Positions 1 through 13,500 of a stretch of 16,839 bases of DNA are shown one piece after another. The stretch's first letter is position 1. Each line of letters starts with the position of its first letter. The notes below the pieces were generated by a model. It saw only the letters and a list, made by a program, of their open reading frames with translations, did not search any database and was not told the DNA's origin. Source of the DNA: Kiritimatiellia bacterium (GTDB lineage Bacteria; Verrucomicrobiota; Kiritimatiellia; RFP12; DVOR01); the NCBI GenBank assembly GCA_900771325.1, contig CAAGNN010000029.1, positions 1 through 16,839 on the forward strand. Reading direction: 5' to 3'. The position numbers and the translations under genes are program-made.

Positions 1-242
1 GCGCGCGCCGCCCCCTAGGGGGCGCACCCTCCTGCTTCTCTTCATCCACCGTCTTACCATTCTTTTTCCTCCGACTTCTCTTTCTTACGACTGCGCAATT
101 ACATTGTAGACGGTTCAGGCGGCGAAAGCGCCACCCTCGCGCTTGCATTGGGAGAGGGAATGTGATACCTTGGTGCCCTCACAACGCACAGAGGGGGGCG
201 GAACGTCTCCGATTTTGTCAGTTAGAAAGAGAAAGAAAGCAC
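1..242. other. Non-coding region upstream of ppdK
   Basis: I see no credible gene here. The left end has a GC palindrome, and positions 40-90 are pyrimidine-rich on this strand. Transcription of ppdK must start here or further upstream. The best promoter-like match is TTGCAT at 143-148 with an extended TGTGATACC at 161-169, but the spacing of about 15 bp is short and the -10 is poor, so I do not call it. The segment before the ppdK start is purine-rich (AGAAAGAGAAAGAAAGC, about 224-240) and probably serves as a weak ribosome-binding site. Confidence 0.6.
9..24. repeat. Perfect 16-bp GC palindrome (possible hairpin)
   Basis: CGCCCCCTAGGGGGCG reads the same on both strands. As RNA it would form a 6-bp stem with a CTAG loop. 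The next bases are pyrimidine-rich but lack a proper T-tract, so it may be a weak terminator of a gene left of the window or a protein-binding palindrome. The choice cannot be settled because the window begins here. Confidence 0.4.
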
Positions 243-3041
<2,799 letters not shown>

Positions 3042-3043
3042 GC

Positions 3044-3071
3044 GGTTAGCTGTTAGCTGTTAGCGGTTAGC
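3044..3071. repeat. Four-copy heptamer repeat (G/T)GTTAGC
   Basis: GTTAGC occurs at 3045, 3052, 3059 and 3066, exactly 7 bp apart. It starts two bases after the ppdK stop and ends just before the terminator stem. It is a simple short tandem repeat with no obvious function, and copy number may vary between strains. Confidence 0.8.
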
Positions 3072-3073
3072 AA

Positions 3074-3103
3074 AGCGGTCCCCACCCGGGGGCCGCTCTT
3101 TTT
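3074..3103 (+). terminator. Intrinsic terminator of ppdK
   Basis: AGCGGTCCCC pairs with GGGGGCCGCT across an ACCC loop: a 10-bp stem with a single G-T pair. It is followed by a run of T interrupted by one C. It lies 32 bases after the ppdK stop codon and separates ppdK from the downstream unit. Confidence 0.93.
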
Positions 3104-3121
3104 GTGCCGTGATGCAATCGG

Positions 3122-3156
3122 GGCCTACGCGCGGTGAATCGGGGCTCGCGTAGGCC
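3122..3156. repeat. Perfect 10-bp inverted repeat
   Basis: GGCCTACGCG (3122-3131) is exactly reverse-complementary to CGCGTAGGCC (3147-3156) across a 15-nt loop. No T-tract follows, so it does not look like an intrinsic terminator. It could be a structured RNA element, a protein-binding site or part of the intergenic repeat cluster. Confidence 0.7.
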
Positions 3157-3174
3157 GAAGAACCGCCTCGCCCT

Positions 3175-3289
3175 GGGTTCGAGGTGGACCCGCCCCGGGT
3201 TCGAGGCCGACCCGCCCCGGATTCGAGGCCGACCCGCCCCGGGTTCGAGGCCGACCCGCCCCGGGTTCGAGGCCGACCCGCCCCGGGTT
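3175..3289. repeat. Tandem array of five 22-bp GC-rich units
   Basis: Five head-to-tail 22-bp units start at 3175, 3197, 3219, 3241 and 3263, and a partial GGGTT follows at 3285-3289. Each unit begins GG(G/A)TTCGAGG and ends GACCCGCCCC. Units 2, 4 and 5 are identical, unit 3 has one change (GGATTC), and unit 1 has GAGGTGGACC in place of GAGGCCGACC. Each unit could fold into a small hairpin, GGGTTCG with CGACCC. Because 22 is not a multiple of three and the unit lacks stop codons, several open frames cross the array on both strands; these are artefacts. Confidence 0.95.
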
Positions 3290-3306
3290 GCCCCTCGACC
3301 TGGGGC

Positions 3307-3341
3307 AGGTGGCTTGGCGGGGCAGGCCACTGCAAAACCTT
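3307..3341. repeat. 35-nt dispersed element, copy 1
   Basis: This segment matches 16501-16534 in the same orientation at 31 of 35 aligned positions, including an invariant CCACTGCAAAACCTT. The first part can form an imperfect hairpin, GTGGCTTG with CAGGCCAC, closed by one G-T pair. Its two copies lie outside the promoter and terminator of the prepilin/giant-protein unit. It may be a REP-like intergenic element or a scar of a mobile sequence. Confidence 0.8.
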
Positions 3342-3413
3342 CAACGCGCGCCTCCGCCCCGCTCGTTTCGCCGGCTCCTCACCTCTCCTCGCGCCCTTTT
3401 GGGCAAAAACTGC

Positions 3414-3442
3414 TTGCAACGAGCGGCTGAATTGCCTATACT
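3414..3442 (+). promoter_or_regulatory. Sigma-70-type promoter of the prepilin/giant-protein unit
   Basis: TTGCAA (3414-3419) and TATACT (3437-3442) are separated by exactly 17 bp. Each differs from the consensus -35 or -10 at only one or two positions. A short A-run (3405-3409) lies just upstream. Transcription would start near 3449, about 20 nt before the chosen ATG at 3469. This AT-rich patch stands out in an otherwise GC-rich region. Confidence 0.8.
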
Positions 3443-3450
3443 AATTAGTA
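3439..3450. promoter_or_regulatory. Perfect 12-bp palindrome over the -10 and start site, operator candidate
   Basis: TACTAATTAGTA is a perfect palindrome covering the last four bases of the -10 box and the expected transcription start. That position and symmetry would suit a dimeric repressor. The regulator is unknown, and no regulator gene is present in the window. Confidence 0.45.
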
Positions 3451-3468
3451 ATGCGAGAGGTTTACAGA

Positions 3469-4578
3469 ATGAAGAAGCAGCTTTATCGGTTCGGCTTTAC
3501 GATGATTGAGCTTTTGGTGGTCATCGTGATTGTCGGTGTCTTGGCGGCGGCGTTGGCGCCGGCGGTGGGGCGGTTTTTGCGCGCGGGCGACGACACGGTC
3601 AGCCGCAACAACCTAATGCGCTTGGGGAAGGCGGCGATTGCCTACAAGAGCGAGCACGGGGGCTACTATCCGGCGGCCGGCGGCTACTTTTCAACCTTCG
3701 CGTGGAGGAGCCTTGACCTGACGCGCAGGGAGAAGCGCTACGGCCGGGCCAGTGGCTGGGTCTACTTTGAGCACAGTTGCCCGCGCAGCAAGGGGGACAT
3801 CGAGGCGGCGGACAAGATTGGCGACGGGAATGGTGATGGCTACTGTTTGGGGAATCGGTTGATTTGCGGTAAGGCCGATGAGGATACGTATGTCAACGAG
3901 GATGGGTGCTGCATTTGCTTCGACTCGAAGAGTAAGGAGGGGGGCATTGGGCCCAAGCCGGCCTCGTGGTATGAGCGGAGTGGGGGGGATATGTGGACGC
4001 AGGCGCAGGTGGCGGTGATGAATGGTTGCCTCTTTAACTACCTGGGCAAGGACCTCTCGATCTATGTGAACCCGGCCTTCCAGCGTCTGGCTGCCGAGAA
4101 GTTGGGCATCCCGAAGAACAGCATTGTGCGGGCGTACGCGATGAATGTCATCACGGGCACGGACAAGAATCTCTACGACACGGGGCGCAGCGGCTACGCG
4201 GGCGGTGGCGGGGGCAATGGCATCTGCTATGGGCAGGCGACGCTCAAGCCCTATGTGGATGGGAGCACGCGCGCGGAGGCGTTGCCGAGCAAGGTGGCGC
4301 TCTTTGTGGAGCTGGATTTGGATAATGAGGCGGTGAAGTCGGCCAACTCGCTGGAGGGTGACCAGGTGTGGGACTGGGATGAGGGCGACGAGTGTATGGG
4401 CTTTGCGCACGAAGACAACGGGATGATGTATGCGCACGTTTGTTTTGCTGATGGGCACGTGGAGGCCATTCGGGATCCTTCGCGTGACATAACCTCGCCC
4501 GATACCAACAAGCGGAAGAAGCTTTCCAAGTGGTATGGGTCGGGCGGTGTGAATGCCTCCGGAGAAAAAGTGGATTGA
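3469..4578 (+). CDS. Type IV prepilin-like (pseudopilin-like) protein with N-terminal methylation motif
   Basis: The 369-residue protein has a short basic leader ending RFG, then FTMIELLVVIVIVGVLAAA, a classic class-III prepilin signal. A prepilin peptidase would cut after Gly9, leaving Phe at +1 and Glu at +5. The hydrophobic helix (about 12-31) continues into a pilin-type N-terminal stalk (NNLMRLGKAAIAYKSEHGGYYP). Residues 104-150 hold six Cys (104, 126, 133, 147, 148, 150) and an Asp/Gly loop, DGNGDG (119-124), that could bind calcium. Near the C-terminus FADGHVEAI (from residue 326) resembles the H-X9-DG signature of prepilin-like proteins of Planctomycetes, Verrucomicrobia and Lentisphaerae, although the upstream His is 13 rather than 9 residues before DG. 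Start 3469 is preferred over the ATG at 3451 because AGAGG lies 8 nt upstream and the promoter would leave 3451 almost leaderless. It is followed after 4 nt by the giant gene. Its exact role (pilus, secretion or surface) is unknown. Confidence 0.9.
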   Translation: MKKQLYRFGFTMIELLVVIVIVGVLAAALAPAVGRFLRAGDDTVSRNNLMRLGKAAIAYKSEHGGYYPAAGGYFSTFAWRSLDLTRREKRYGRASGWVYFEHSCPRSKGDIEAADKIGDGNGDGYCLGNRLICGKADEDTYVNEDGCCICFDSKSKEGGIGPKPASWYERSGGDMWTQAQVAVMNGCLFNYLGKDLSIYVNPAFQRLAAEKLGIPKNSIVRAYAMNVITGTDKNLYDTGRSGYAGGGGGNGICYGQATLKPYVDGSTRAEALPSKVALFVELDLDNEAVKSANSLEGDQVWDWDEGDECMGFAHEDNGMMYAHVCFADGHVEAIRDPSRDITSPDTNKRKKLSKWYGSGGVNASGEKVD

Positions 4579-4582
4579 GCGT

Positions 4583-7500
4583 ATGGGCGGAAAACTGAAG
4601 TTCTTGGTGCTGTCGGCCGTGGTGGCGGGGCTCTTTTGGAGTTCCGCCGCACGTGCGCAAGGGGTTGCCCAGCTCGACAGCGTGTCGTATGCGCTTTCGT
4701 TGGTGGATGCGGGCGTGGATCCGAACAACCCGGCCAACGCTGCGACGGCGCAGCCGGTGAGCGCGACCACGCGCTACGTGCGCGTGAAGGTGGCCGTGTC
4801 GGTGCCGCGCACGGGAAATCACACCGGGGTGAGCGTGGCGGCTTCGCCCGCGCGCCTGATGTACCGTAAGCACAAGGGGCCCGAGACGGCCTTCACCGGG
4901 AGCATCGTTCTCAAGCGCGATGCTCCGTATACCACCGCCGGCGGCTCGACGCCGTCGACCGCCGACTTCTACCCGATGCCGCAGACGGGCGCGGTGAACT
5001 ACACGGGCGTGGCTTCGCGCAAGGCCAACAACCGCGACGGCGTGGCGTGGAGCTCGTATGTGGCGCTGGGGCAGGCACATGACCCGGCCCGCTGGGAGTG
5101 CGTCTATCTGAGCAAGGAGGTCTACGATCTGCAGGCGACGAACTTTGCCACCCAGCAGCCGATGATTGCTTCGCTCTTGGCGGGCGAGGCAACCTATGAG
5201 TGGTACGCGGCGGGTAGCTATGGTCTGGGCTCCTTTGTGCGTATCTCCGATATCCAGGACCACGGGCGCAAGATGGACTTCACCGACCGGCGTCTGTGGG
5301 TGAGCGTCCCCACACCGGATAGCGCGCTGGTGGATGCGGACTCCAAGGTGACCTTGGGCAGCGACTTTGAGTGGCACTTGCGCTCAATGCCCGGGGTGAC
5401 GGATTTGGGGGCCGATGGCTGGAGCATTTATCGCGGCTCGATTGGGTCGACCTTCAACAGCAGAGCCGGCGCGCAATTGCTGAATGTTCAAGGGACCTCC
5501 TCCACGAGTTATGACGATTGGCCGCGAATTGAATCGCCCCTCTATCCCGATGGCATTGGCTCGGTCTCCTTCGAGGCGATGGCAGCCGTCACGGAGAGCG
5601 ATTCGGTTCAGCAGGTGTTGGTGCAGTGGTCGGGAACGGAACCATGGACAACGCTGCGCACCTTTAAATTAACTGCCGCCTATCAATCCTTCTCGGTGGA
5701 CTTCCCGCCGGAGGCGAGTGCCCCCGCTAGGTTCCGCATCGTGCGCGTGACGCAGTATTCGGCCTCCAGTGCAGCGAATATGGCCACCGTGGCCGTGCGC
5801 AATGTGCGCGTTCGCTCGGCCAAGCCGGTGGCAGACTTTGGGAAGCCGACCTTCTCGCCGGCCTATCCCACCTACCGGTGCTATCAGGCCGATGGTTCGC
5901 TCGACACCACCACGCCCCTCTCTATCATCTATAACGCCACCTCCGCCGGCACCTCCCAGACGCGCCCGCGCGGCTACGAGGCCACGCTCAACCTCCGCCG
6001 TCGCGCCGAGGGCGATTTGACCCATCAATGGCGCCAGGTGGCGGTGGCCGTGAGTGGCTATAGCGACGTAACCGGAGCGGCCACGCTGACCTCCACGCTG
6101 GCGCGCGGCACGCTGATTACCAATGCCGACGGCACGAACAATACCGCTGAGGATGCCTTCTTCCTGAAGCCCGATGGCACGCTCCAGGGCGTTCTCCCGG
6201 GAGTCTACGACCTGGGGCTCGATTACAAGGTGTTGGGTTCCTTCCTCGCAGGGCGTGAAGTCATCGACGAGCGCGAGGCCGAAGCCGGATTCGCCACCAC
6301 CTACGGCGTGGAAGTCGAGGGCAACAATGGTGTGCCGACCACGGTGCAGAAGCCCTCAGTCCTGGAATTCCGCGAGCAGACAACGGCAGAGGCCACCGCC
6401 TTCCTGCGCGTCACCTACCGCTCGGGCACCGGCACCAACACCTTGCCTTACGAGCTTAAGACCCTCGATATCCCGATGTTGCCCTCGCCCACCGTTCCCA
6501 ATCAGTGGCGCGTGGATGTGGCGAAGGCTTTGAGCGTGCCAGACGACCCCACTGCGGCTTATGCGTGGGGCTATCAGGACCCCGATCCCACGCTCTCGCC
6601 CGTCTTCCAATTGGGCTACTTCTCGTTCAAGGTGGGCTTCACTACCGTCTCTGCCCCGGGCGCCACCTATTGGTTTGGGCAGAAGCTTGCCTCGGCGGCC
6701 GGGGTGATGCCCAATGCCGTCTCGCCCGTGCCGGCCGTCACCGAGACCTTTGGGTATGTGCAGGCTAACGAGCGTAATGCCACGCCCTTGCCGGTGGCCT
6801 TGAGCGCCTTGCCGAACTCCCATCTGATGGTCGAGGTGACCTTCCCTAAAGAGCCGACCGGCGGCAACGATATGCAGGTGCGCCTCTGCGGCTCGTTCTG
6901 GCAGGACTTCAACACCTGGTATGCCCCTTCCGAGAACTTCACCGAGACGGACTTCCGCGATAATTGCCAGTCCGTGACGGCCGACTTCGACTGCCGGACG
7001 GCTGCAACCTCCTCCGGCGAATACTATGTGGCCGACGGCTGGATCCCCGACGAGGGCCCGCTCGCCAGTTTGACTGCCTTCACCGAGCGCTTTGAGACTG
7101 GGCGCGGAGACAACAGAGGCCTGGACTTCTATATGACCGACGATGCCGCCATCGCCTCCGCAGGCTTCATCCAGTGGGGCGCCAGCCACATCGAGGCGAA
7201 CCCCAAGTATCTGCGCGAAGATGGTGTCGAGAAGCCGACCTCGCGGTATATGACCTTCAGCGATGGCGCGGAAGTCGTCTTGAGCCGGACGCCGACGCGC
7301 GATGATGGTAAATACTATCCCGATTCGCTTATCCGCCTGCGCTCGATGAGCGAAAACATTCTGCCGCAAAGCAGCTCCAATGCCGAGGTGGTCTTGAACG
7401 GCGTGGGCACGGTCAGCTTCACGCTCGGGATGTCGATCCCCTACGATCTCTCCCATCGCGTGAGTTTGCATGGCGCAGAGGGCATCGGATTGCAGGGGTT

Positions 7501-10500
7501 GCAAGGCTATGGCATTGCGGCCGGCGTGCAGTTCAATCGCCCGAACGAAACCTGCGCACCCACGGGCTACTCGGTCTCTTACTATCTGGAGAAGTTCTAC
7601 TCCAACACGCGCTTTGAGCTGCGCATCACGCAAATCACGAGCTTTAGCAACTCCGATGCCACGGTGATGCCCACCGATTCTCTCGTCTTCGAGCTCTATA
7701 AGTGGGAAGGGAGTGGCTCTCCCACGCGCCTAGCCATCCAGAACACGGGCGGGACCATTATCGATGGCGGGTATTACAAGGCGGGTGGAACAATGGCCGG
7801 CAAGACCTTCGGCTTGTGGGTTCGCAGCGATGGTCGCCTGGCTGCCGGGTTTACCTCGACATTGACCGCGTCTTCGCCGCAGGTGCAGTTCGTCTCGCGC
7901 GATGTTGTCGCTTCGACCAGTGACTCCTATCTGCTCTCGCTCGGCTCTGCGGAGTGCCGCCCGATCTTCCGCCAAGTGACGCGCCAGGAAACTGCCGCCA
8001 ACACCTACACGCCTCGGGCAATCGCCGCAAGTTCGGTGTCGCTCTACGAGCCTAATGAGCCGACGTGGGGTGGGCGCGCCGGCTCTTGGACGCTCGCCTC
8101 CGATACCAGCAGCTCCGCCCACATTCAGATTAGCCGCCGGACGCCGACGGCAGACCAGGCAGGGCGCCTCTGCATTAGGGCCAAGTCCAGGCTAACAGGG
8201 GAGTATGTCTTAACCGATTGGGTCTCGACCGATCTCACGGCTGCCACCTACACCGTGGTCGTGGGCAAGACGAATGCCGACTTGATTCTCTCGCCGGCAG
8301 CAGAGGGGTGCAACCTCTTCCTCGACAACATCTACGTCTCCTCCTGGTGTGGCGATGACCGTAACCGCAACGGCGACAACCGCGTGCCGCTCTACACCAA
8401 CGAGGGCTTCTTCGCTGATAACGGCTTTGCGGCCGTGGGCGTCTGGATCCGCCCCGAAGACAGCGCGCAGCTGAATGTCACCCCTGGCGACTACAATGGC
8501 CGCCAGTGCGTGCTGCTGCAGCGCTCGCGCAAGAATACGAGCAACACCCTGGGCGGCGAGGTGACGACCGACGGGATTACCCACACCGCCAACAGCCTGG
8601 CCATCTATATGCCTTATTCCGAGACGGGCTACGGCGCGGTTAGTTTCAAGTATCGTATCCCCGAGAATGACGAGTTTAGTAGCGGGAGTGCGCTCCCGTC
8701 AGCGTATGTGATGCTTCAATTCCTCGAGAGCCGCGCCTCGCATACAGACTTCCTCTCGAACACCTACAACACCTGGCGGAATGTCTCTGCCCCTGTGGAA
8801 CTCAGGAACACCGGCGGCTCTTGGGCGATGACCAGCATTATGCCCAAACTCGAGGGGGCCGAACTCGTCGGGAAGAAGGGGACGTTGCGCCTGGTGATGG
8901 TGACCACGGGGCTGACAACGGAGGAGGACCCTTACGTCTACATTGACGACCTGCGCGTGAATGACAACGCCTCCGGCTCGGTGGCCTCCTGGGCGGGTAA
9001 GAACATTAAGCTCACCTCCGCGCCGGTCAGCCAGCTCTATTGGAAGGACCGCCTGGCGCGCGAAGCGGCCGACCCCGCCGAAGAGAGCTTCGCCGAGAAG
9101 AGCCAGCTCACCCAGGCCGTCCAGTTTAACGACCGGCAGAGCGGTGGCGATGTCGACGGCACCTTCGACACCACCCTCCTCAACTCCCCGCTCTTGGAAA
9201 ATGGCGTTGGGCGCGTCACCTTCGCCGCGCGGTTGGTCGACTCCAAGCCCCAGCCCGTGCGCCTCTATCTCTGCGCCACCACCTCCACCGACGAGGCCGA
9301 CTCCGCTTCCTTCACGCCCGTCACCTATGTGGAGGTCACCAACACCGTCTATAACGTCTACGACGTGGACCTCTCGAAGTTTTCCTTCTACAGGACCAAG
9401 CCCAATGCGGACCTCTCTCCCGGCGACCCGGCTTCTGGCGCAGATTCCTTCTCGTCCAGTCAAGTCCGGCGCCTCCGGCTGCAGGCCTATGTGGAGGGCG
9501 ATGGCGTTGGCTCAGATGGCTTCGGCGCAGATGGAGAGTCGCGTCAGCCCACGTATGGGCGTGTCCTGGTGGACCATCTCTCGGTCATCGACCCCATCCG
9601 TCCCTCGCTAAGCGTGGATACGGTGGCCTTCTCGAATGTTACTGGCACGGACACGGCGGTGCTTAACCGCAACTCGCCCCTTGCCCAGCCGATTAGTGGA
9701 GCCCCCGCGCTGCGGACGATGGTCAATCTCAGCCACGCCCAGCTCTTGAAGGATGAGACCATTCGCGTCTTCATCACCCTTGACCCGCAGGATATCTCTG
9801 CTAGTTCCTCGCTCGTCAAGACCTACCGTAATGAGGGCTACAGGTACGCCACGGTGCTCGACGCAGGGGCTACCTTCACCTCGAGCGCGTCGCGCCCGAT
9901 TGTCGCCTGGGATCGGACGCGTGTGGCCGATTGGCCGCTCTCGGCGTGGTTCGACCTGGAGGCTCACCTGAATGCGGTCAAGGGGCAGTTCCCCACAGCC
10001 CCGGCCAAGGTCCTCTCCATTGAGCAGCTCGCCGCCCTCGGTCTGCAGAACACCGTTGAACTTGAGCGTGCGCCTGGCACCTACAACTTCTTCGGCGATC
10101 TCACCGCCTTGGGCCTCAACACGTTGCCGGCCAACTCGTTGGTTCGCTACTCCGCCTGGGCCGTCTATCAGAGTGCCGAGAGCGACGACTGGTTCGCCAC
10201 CCAGATTGAGCCCGGGACCTACACCGACTTCCCCTGGTACTTCCCGCGTAGCCTCAACGCCGAGATTCAGGCCCTTGCCGATGCCGCCAACATCTCCGGA
10301 ACGATGTTCTCGCCCTACTACTGGGTCTACTCCTGCGCGCCTGGCGAAGTCTTCATCAACGAGTTCAACTTGCTGGACAACGCGAGTGCCCGCGAAAGCC
10401 GATTCGTTGAACTGTGCGCCCCGGCCAACCTGGATATCGGGGCCTGGCAGGTGCGCAGCACGGCCCGCAGTTCCTTCTCGTTCGGTGACACCGGCTTCGT

Positions 10501-13500
10501 TGTCCCCGAGGGCACAAAGCTGAAGCTGCCCGATGCTGGCGCGGTGCCAATGCAGCGTAAGACCGACACTTCCGCCGTCCGCGCTTTCTACACCGCCGCC
10601 GTCTCGAACAGTGACTTCTTCCATCGCGAAGGGGGCACGGGCGATGCGACGGAGGACTTCTCGGCTGTGGCCAGCACCCCCAACGGCGGTGTCTTCGCGA
10701 AGAACCTGGAGGCCGAGGGCCTCGGGACGACCTACTCGTTGGCCGCCAGCTTGATGCTTTTCCGCCCCACTGGCGGTGCTGAGCATATCATCTGCTTCTC
10801 GGAAGTCTCCTCGCTCGACCTTGCTGACGATGCCAATCAGAACATCGACGAGCTCTACGAGAAGTTCCGCTCCTCGATGGTCGCCAACGGCTTCGCCGGC
10901 GACTGGTATCAGACCTTCCTGGACGGCGACTGGTCCACCTATGGCACCACGGTTGACAATCCCTTTGGCTCGATGGCGCTGATGGAGCCGAGCCTAACCT
11001 TGCCCCAGGCTCACGGTCGCCGCTTGACCAAGGCCAACTTCTTCCCGGCGAATGCGGCCAAGGACAATCGCTTCTCCCAGAGTGTCTCGACCTTCGCCCC
11101 CGTCAAGGACAAGGAGGAGAGCGCTTACGCCTCGTCGATTGCCACGGTGGATATGGGTGGTATTTGGGTGGCGCGCAAGAACGCCATCGAGACCACCGAG
11201 GCCAACGGTCCGCTCGACTTGACCTCCCTCTGCTACGGCACCTGGCCAACGGGGCGGAATCCCACCGAGGTCCCGCGCTTGAATGAGCCGAATACCGGCG
11301 CGGTGGCTGCCGCCGATCGCCCCTATACGCAGGTCACCCCGCGCCAGATTAATCCCGACCAGTTCCTCGTGAAGTATCGCGAGCTCTCGCAGAGCTCGGT
11401 GGTCTCCAGCCTGGAGGGCCTCCCCTACGGCACCCACGCGCTCGATGTCTACAGCGCCGACAATGCCGCCATCATCTCCGAGAGCCGCCGCGGCGGGCGT
11501 AACACGCCGGTCACTTGGTCCATCCCCGCGGCTACGTCGAAGGTGGGGGTGACTTACACGCCCTTCCCCTTCCATAAGATCGCGTCCGTCTCTCTGCGTC
11601 TGCTCGATGCCAAGACGAGTGATGCGGAGACGGACATCGCCAAGATTCGCGCCCAGATCGTCGAGGGCAACGCGCTGATTGCCTCCGCGGCTGCCGACGC
11701 AGAAGGTTGGGTGGAGATGAACCTCGCAGACCTCACCGCCGGCGATCCTTTCACCTTCCTTGCCGTGCTCGAGAAGATTGGTGGCGGGGACGACGACCGC
11801 TACAATGTGGAGGCCAAGGCCACCTTCGCCTTCAACGACACCTCCGCCTGGCGCGAAGTCATCACCCACATCCAGCCCTACACCGGGGCGGACCTGGGCA
11901 CCAACCAGCCTTGGTGGGGCAGCAGCTTCGGCTTCGACATCGCTTACAACGAGGCAATCCTTGGCGAGGCCAAGCTCTCCTCCTTCCTGGTCACCTATCC
12001 CTCGCCCGCCGGCCTGGCGGCCCTTGGCGACACGTGGCGCGGCCTCGATGCCCCGTGGTCCGGCCTCAACGCCCTTGATGACGGCTCGGGCACCATCGTC
12101 TCCGCCTCCCTGCAGGGGATGGAGTATGCCGATGCGCTGAGCGCCCTTAAGGGGCCCTTCGCCCAATACGGCAAGGCCCGTTATGTGGAGCTCAAGGATC
12201 TCTCTGCCGGCCGCGCGCTCTCGGCTTCGGCCATTGGCATTCTAAGTGATGCCTATGCCACGGCGATGGGCTATAACGAGGCCAACTCCGCCACCTGGAG
12301 CAAGAAGGAGCCCGCGATTCCCTTCTGCGTCTGGGGCGTGTACTCCTATGTGGTCCAGGCGGATGGCGGCAATGAGACCGTCTCCTTCCTCCTCCCGCAG
12401 GCCGATGCCACGGCCGGACTCTTCGACTATCCGGCGTGGTATCAGCCGCTGGCCGACCGCAACGCCGGTGCCACCCGCCCTGCGCCCTACTTCTACCTCT
12501 ACAGCACCCCGCCGCAGTCTGCGTGGCTGAGCGAGGTCAACCTGGATGCAGGCCTCACGGGTTCGGCCCCTTACGCCGAGGTGGTGATGCCCTTCTTGCG
12601 CGACGGCATCCTCAACGCCAACCCCATCGTGCCGCAGACCACCACCGCTGGCTGGGCTATTACACGCTACGATGAAACCGGCGTGGCTGGCGGCTCGGCC
12701 CCCGTTGGCACCTACGATGAATCCACCCGCAGCTATGCCCACGTCTTCTGCGCGGTGCCCACCTTCTCCTCCATCGCTTCGGTGAACCGTTCGGCCTACG
12801 TCCTCCGCCGCCCCTGCGGTGCAGCCGAGGGCGGTCTCTGGACCTTGGCCGATGCTGCCGGTGGGGCAACCATTGCCGCGCCGACGACCTTGGCAGACAA
12901 CGCCTGGCTCCTGGCCCCTGAGGCCTATGTCTTCCCTGGCACGAGCGATGCCACCACGGTGCCTGGGTCGGTGCAGCTGGTGGGCCAGCAGGTCTATGTC
13001 AGCGGCGTGCCCTGCGTCACCTCGGCGGCGGCTAATCGCACGGACTGGGCCTTTGCCGAAGAGACCCCGAGCCGCGTCAATGCGGCCAACGGTCAAGCCA
13101 TCTCGCCCGACCGCGACCCCGAGTGGAACCGCGTCACGGTCACCTCCTCGGTCCGCAACACGGTCTATGGCGGCGTGCTCTGCGGCTACCAGCAGTTCGG
13201 CTTCTTCGAGAGCGAGTCGCTCTCGGGCACGGCCAGCAACGCGGGCGAGCTCACGCAGTCGCTCTCGGGCACGGCGTGGGTCTACGATAGCAGCCTCAAC
13301 CAGCGCCTCGTCCTCTCCTACCGTCCGCGCACGAACTACCGTTTCGAGCGCCTCGTCCTCCCGCCGAGCCTCATTGGCCACGTGATGCTCATCGGGGCCG
13401 ACCGCGTCCTCACGCAGGATACGGTCGATGCCGAGGTCAAGCGCCTGCGCACGCTTGCTGCGACCAATCCGGATGCCCGCTACACCGACTGGATTCGGAT

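Noticed and set aside
162..242. Upstream start for ppdK at 162
   Set aside because: It would add 27 residues with no match to the family, while the ATG at 243 gives the conserved N-terminus.
3175..3284. tRNA T-arm-like GGTTCGA in the 22-bp units
   Set aside because: No acceptor, D or anticodon arms are present around it, and the motif is simply repeated every 22 bp.
3175..3289. CRISPR array or plasmid-type iterons
   Set aside because: There are no spacers between the 22-bp units, so it is not CRISPR. There is no replication initiator gene or AT-rich stretch that would support an origin.
3060..3509. Several small open frames on both strands over the intergenic region
   Set aside because: They translate the 22-bp array in different frames (PRFEADPP-like or GRVGLEP-like repeats) and have no start context or known motif.
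4553..4582. Upstream start for the giant protein at 4553
   Set aside because: It would overlap the prepilin gene and add a 10-residue charged extension before a complete signal peptide. It remains possible but is less likely.
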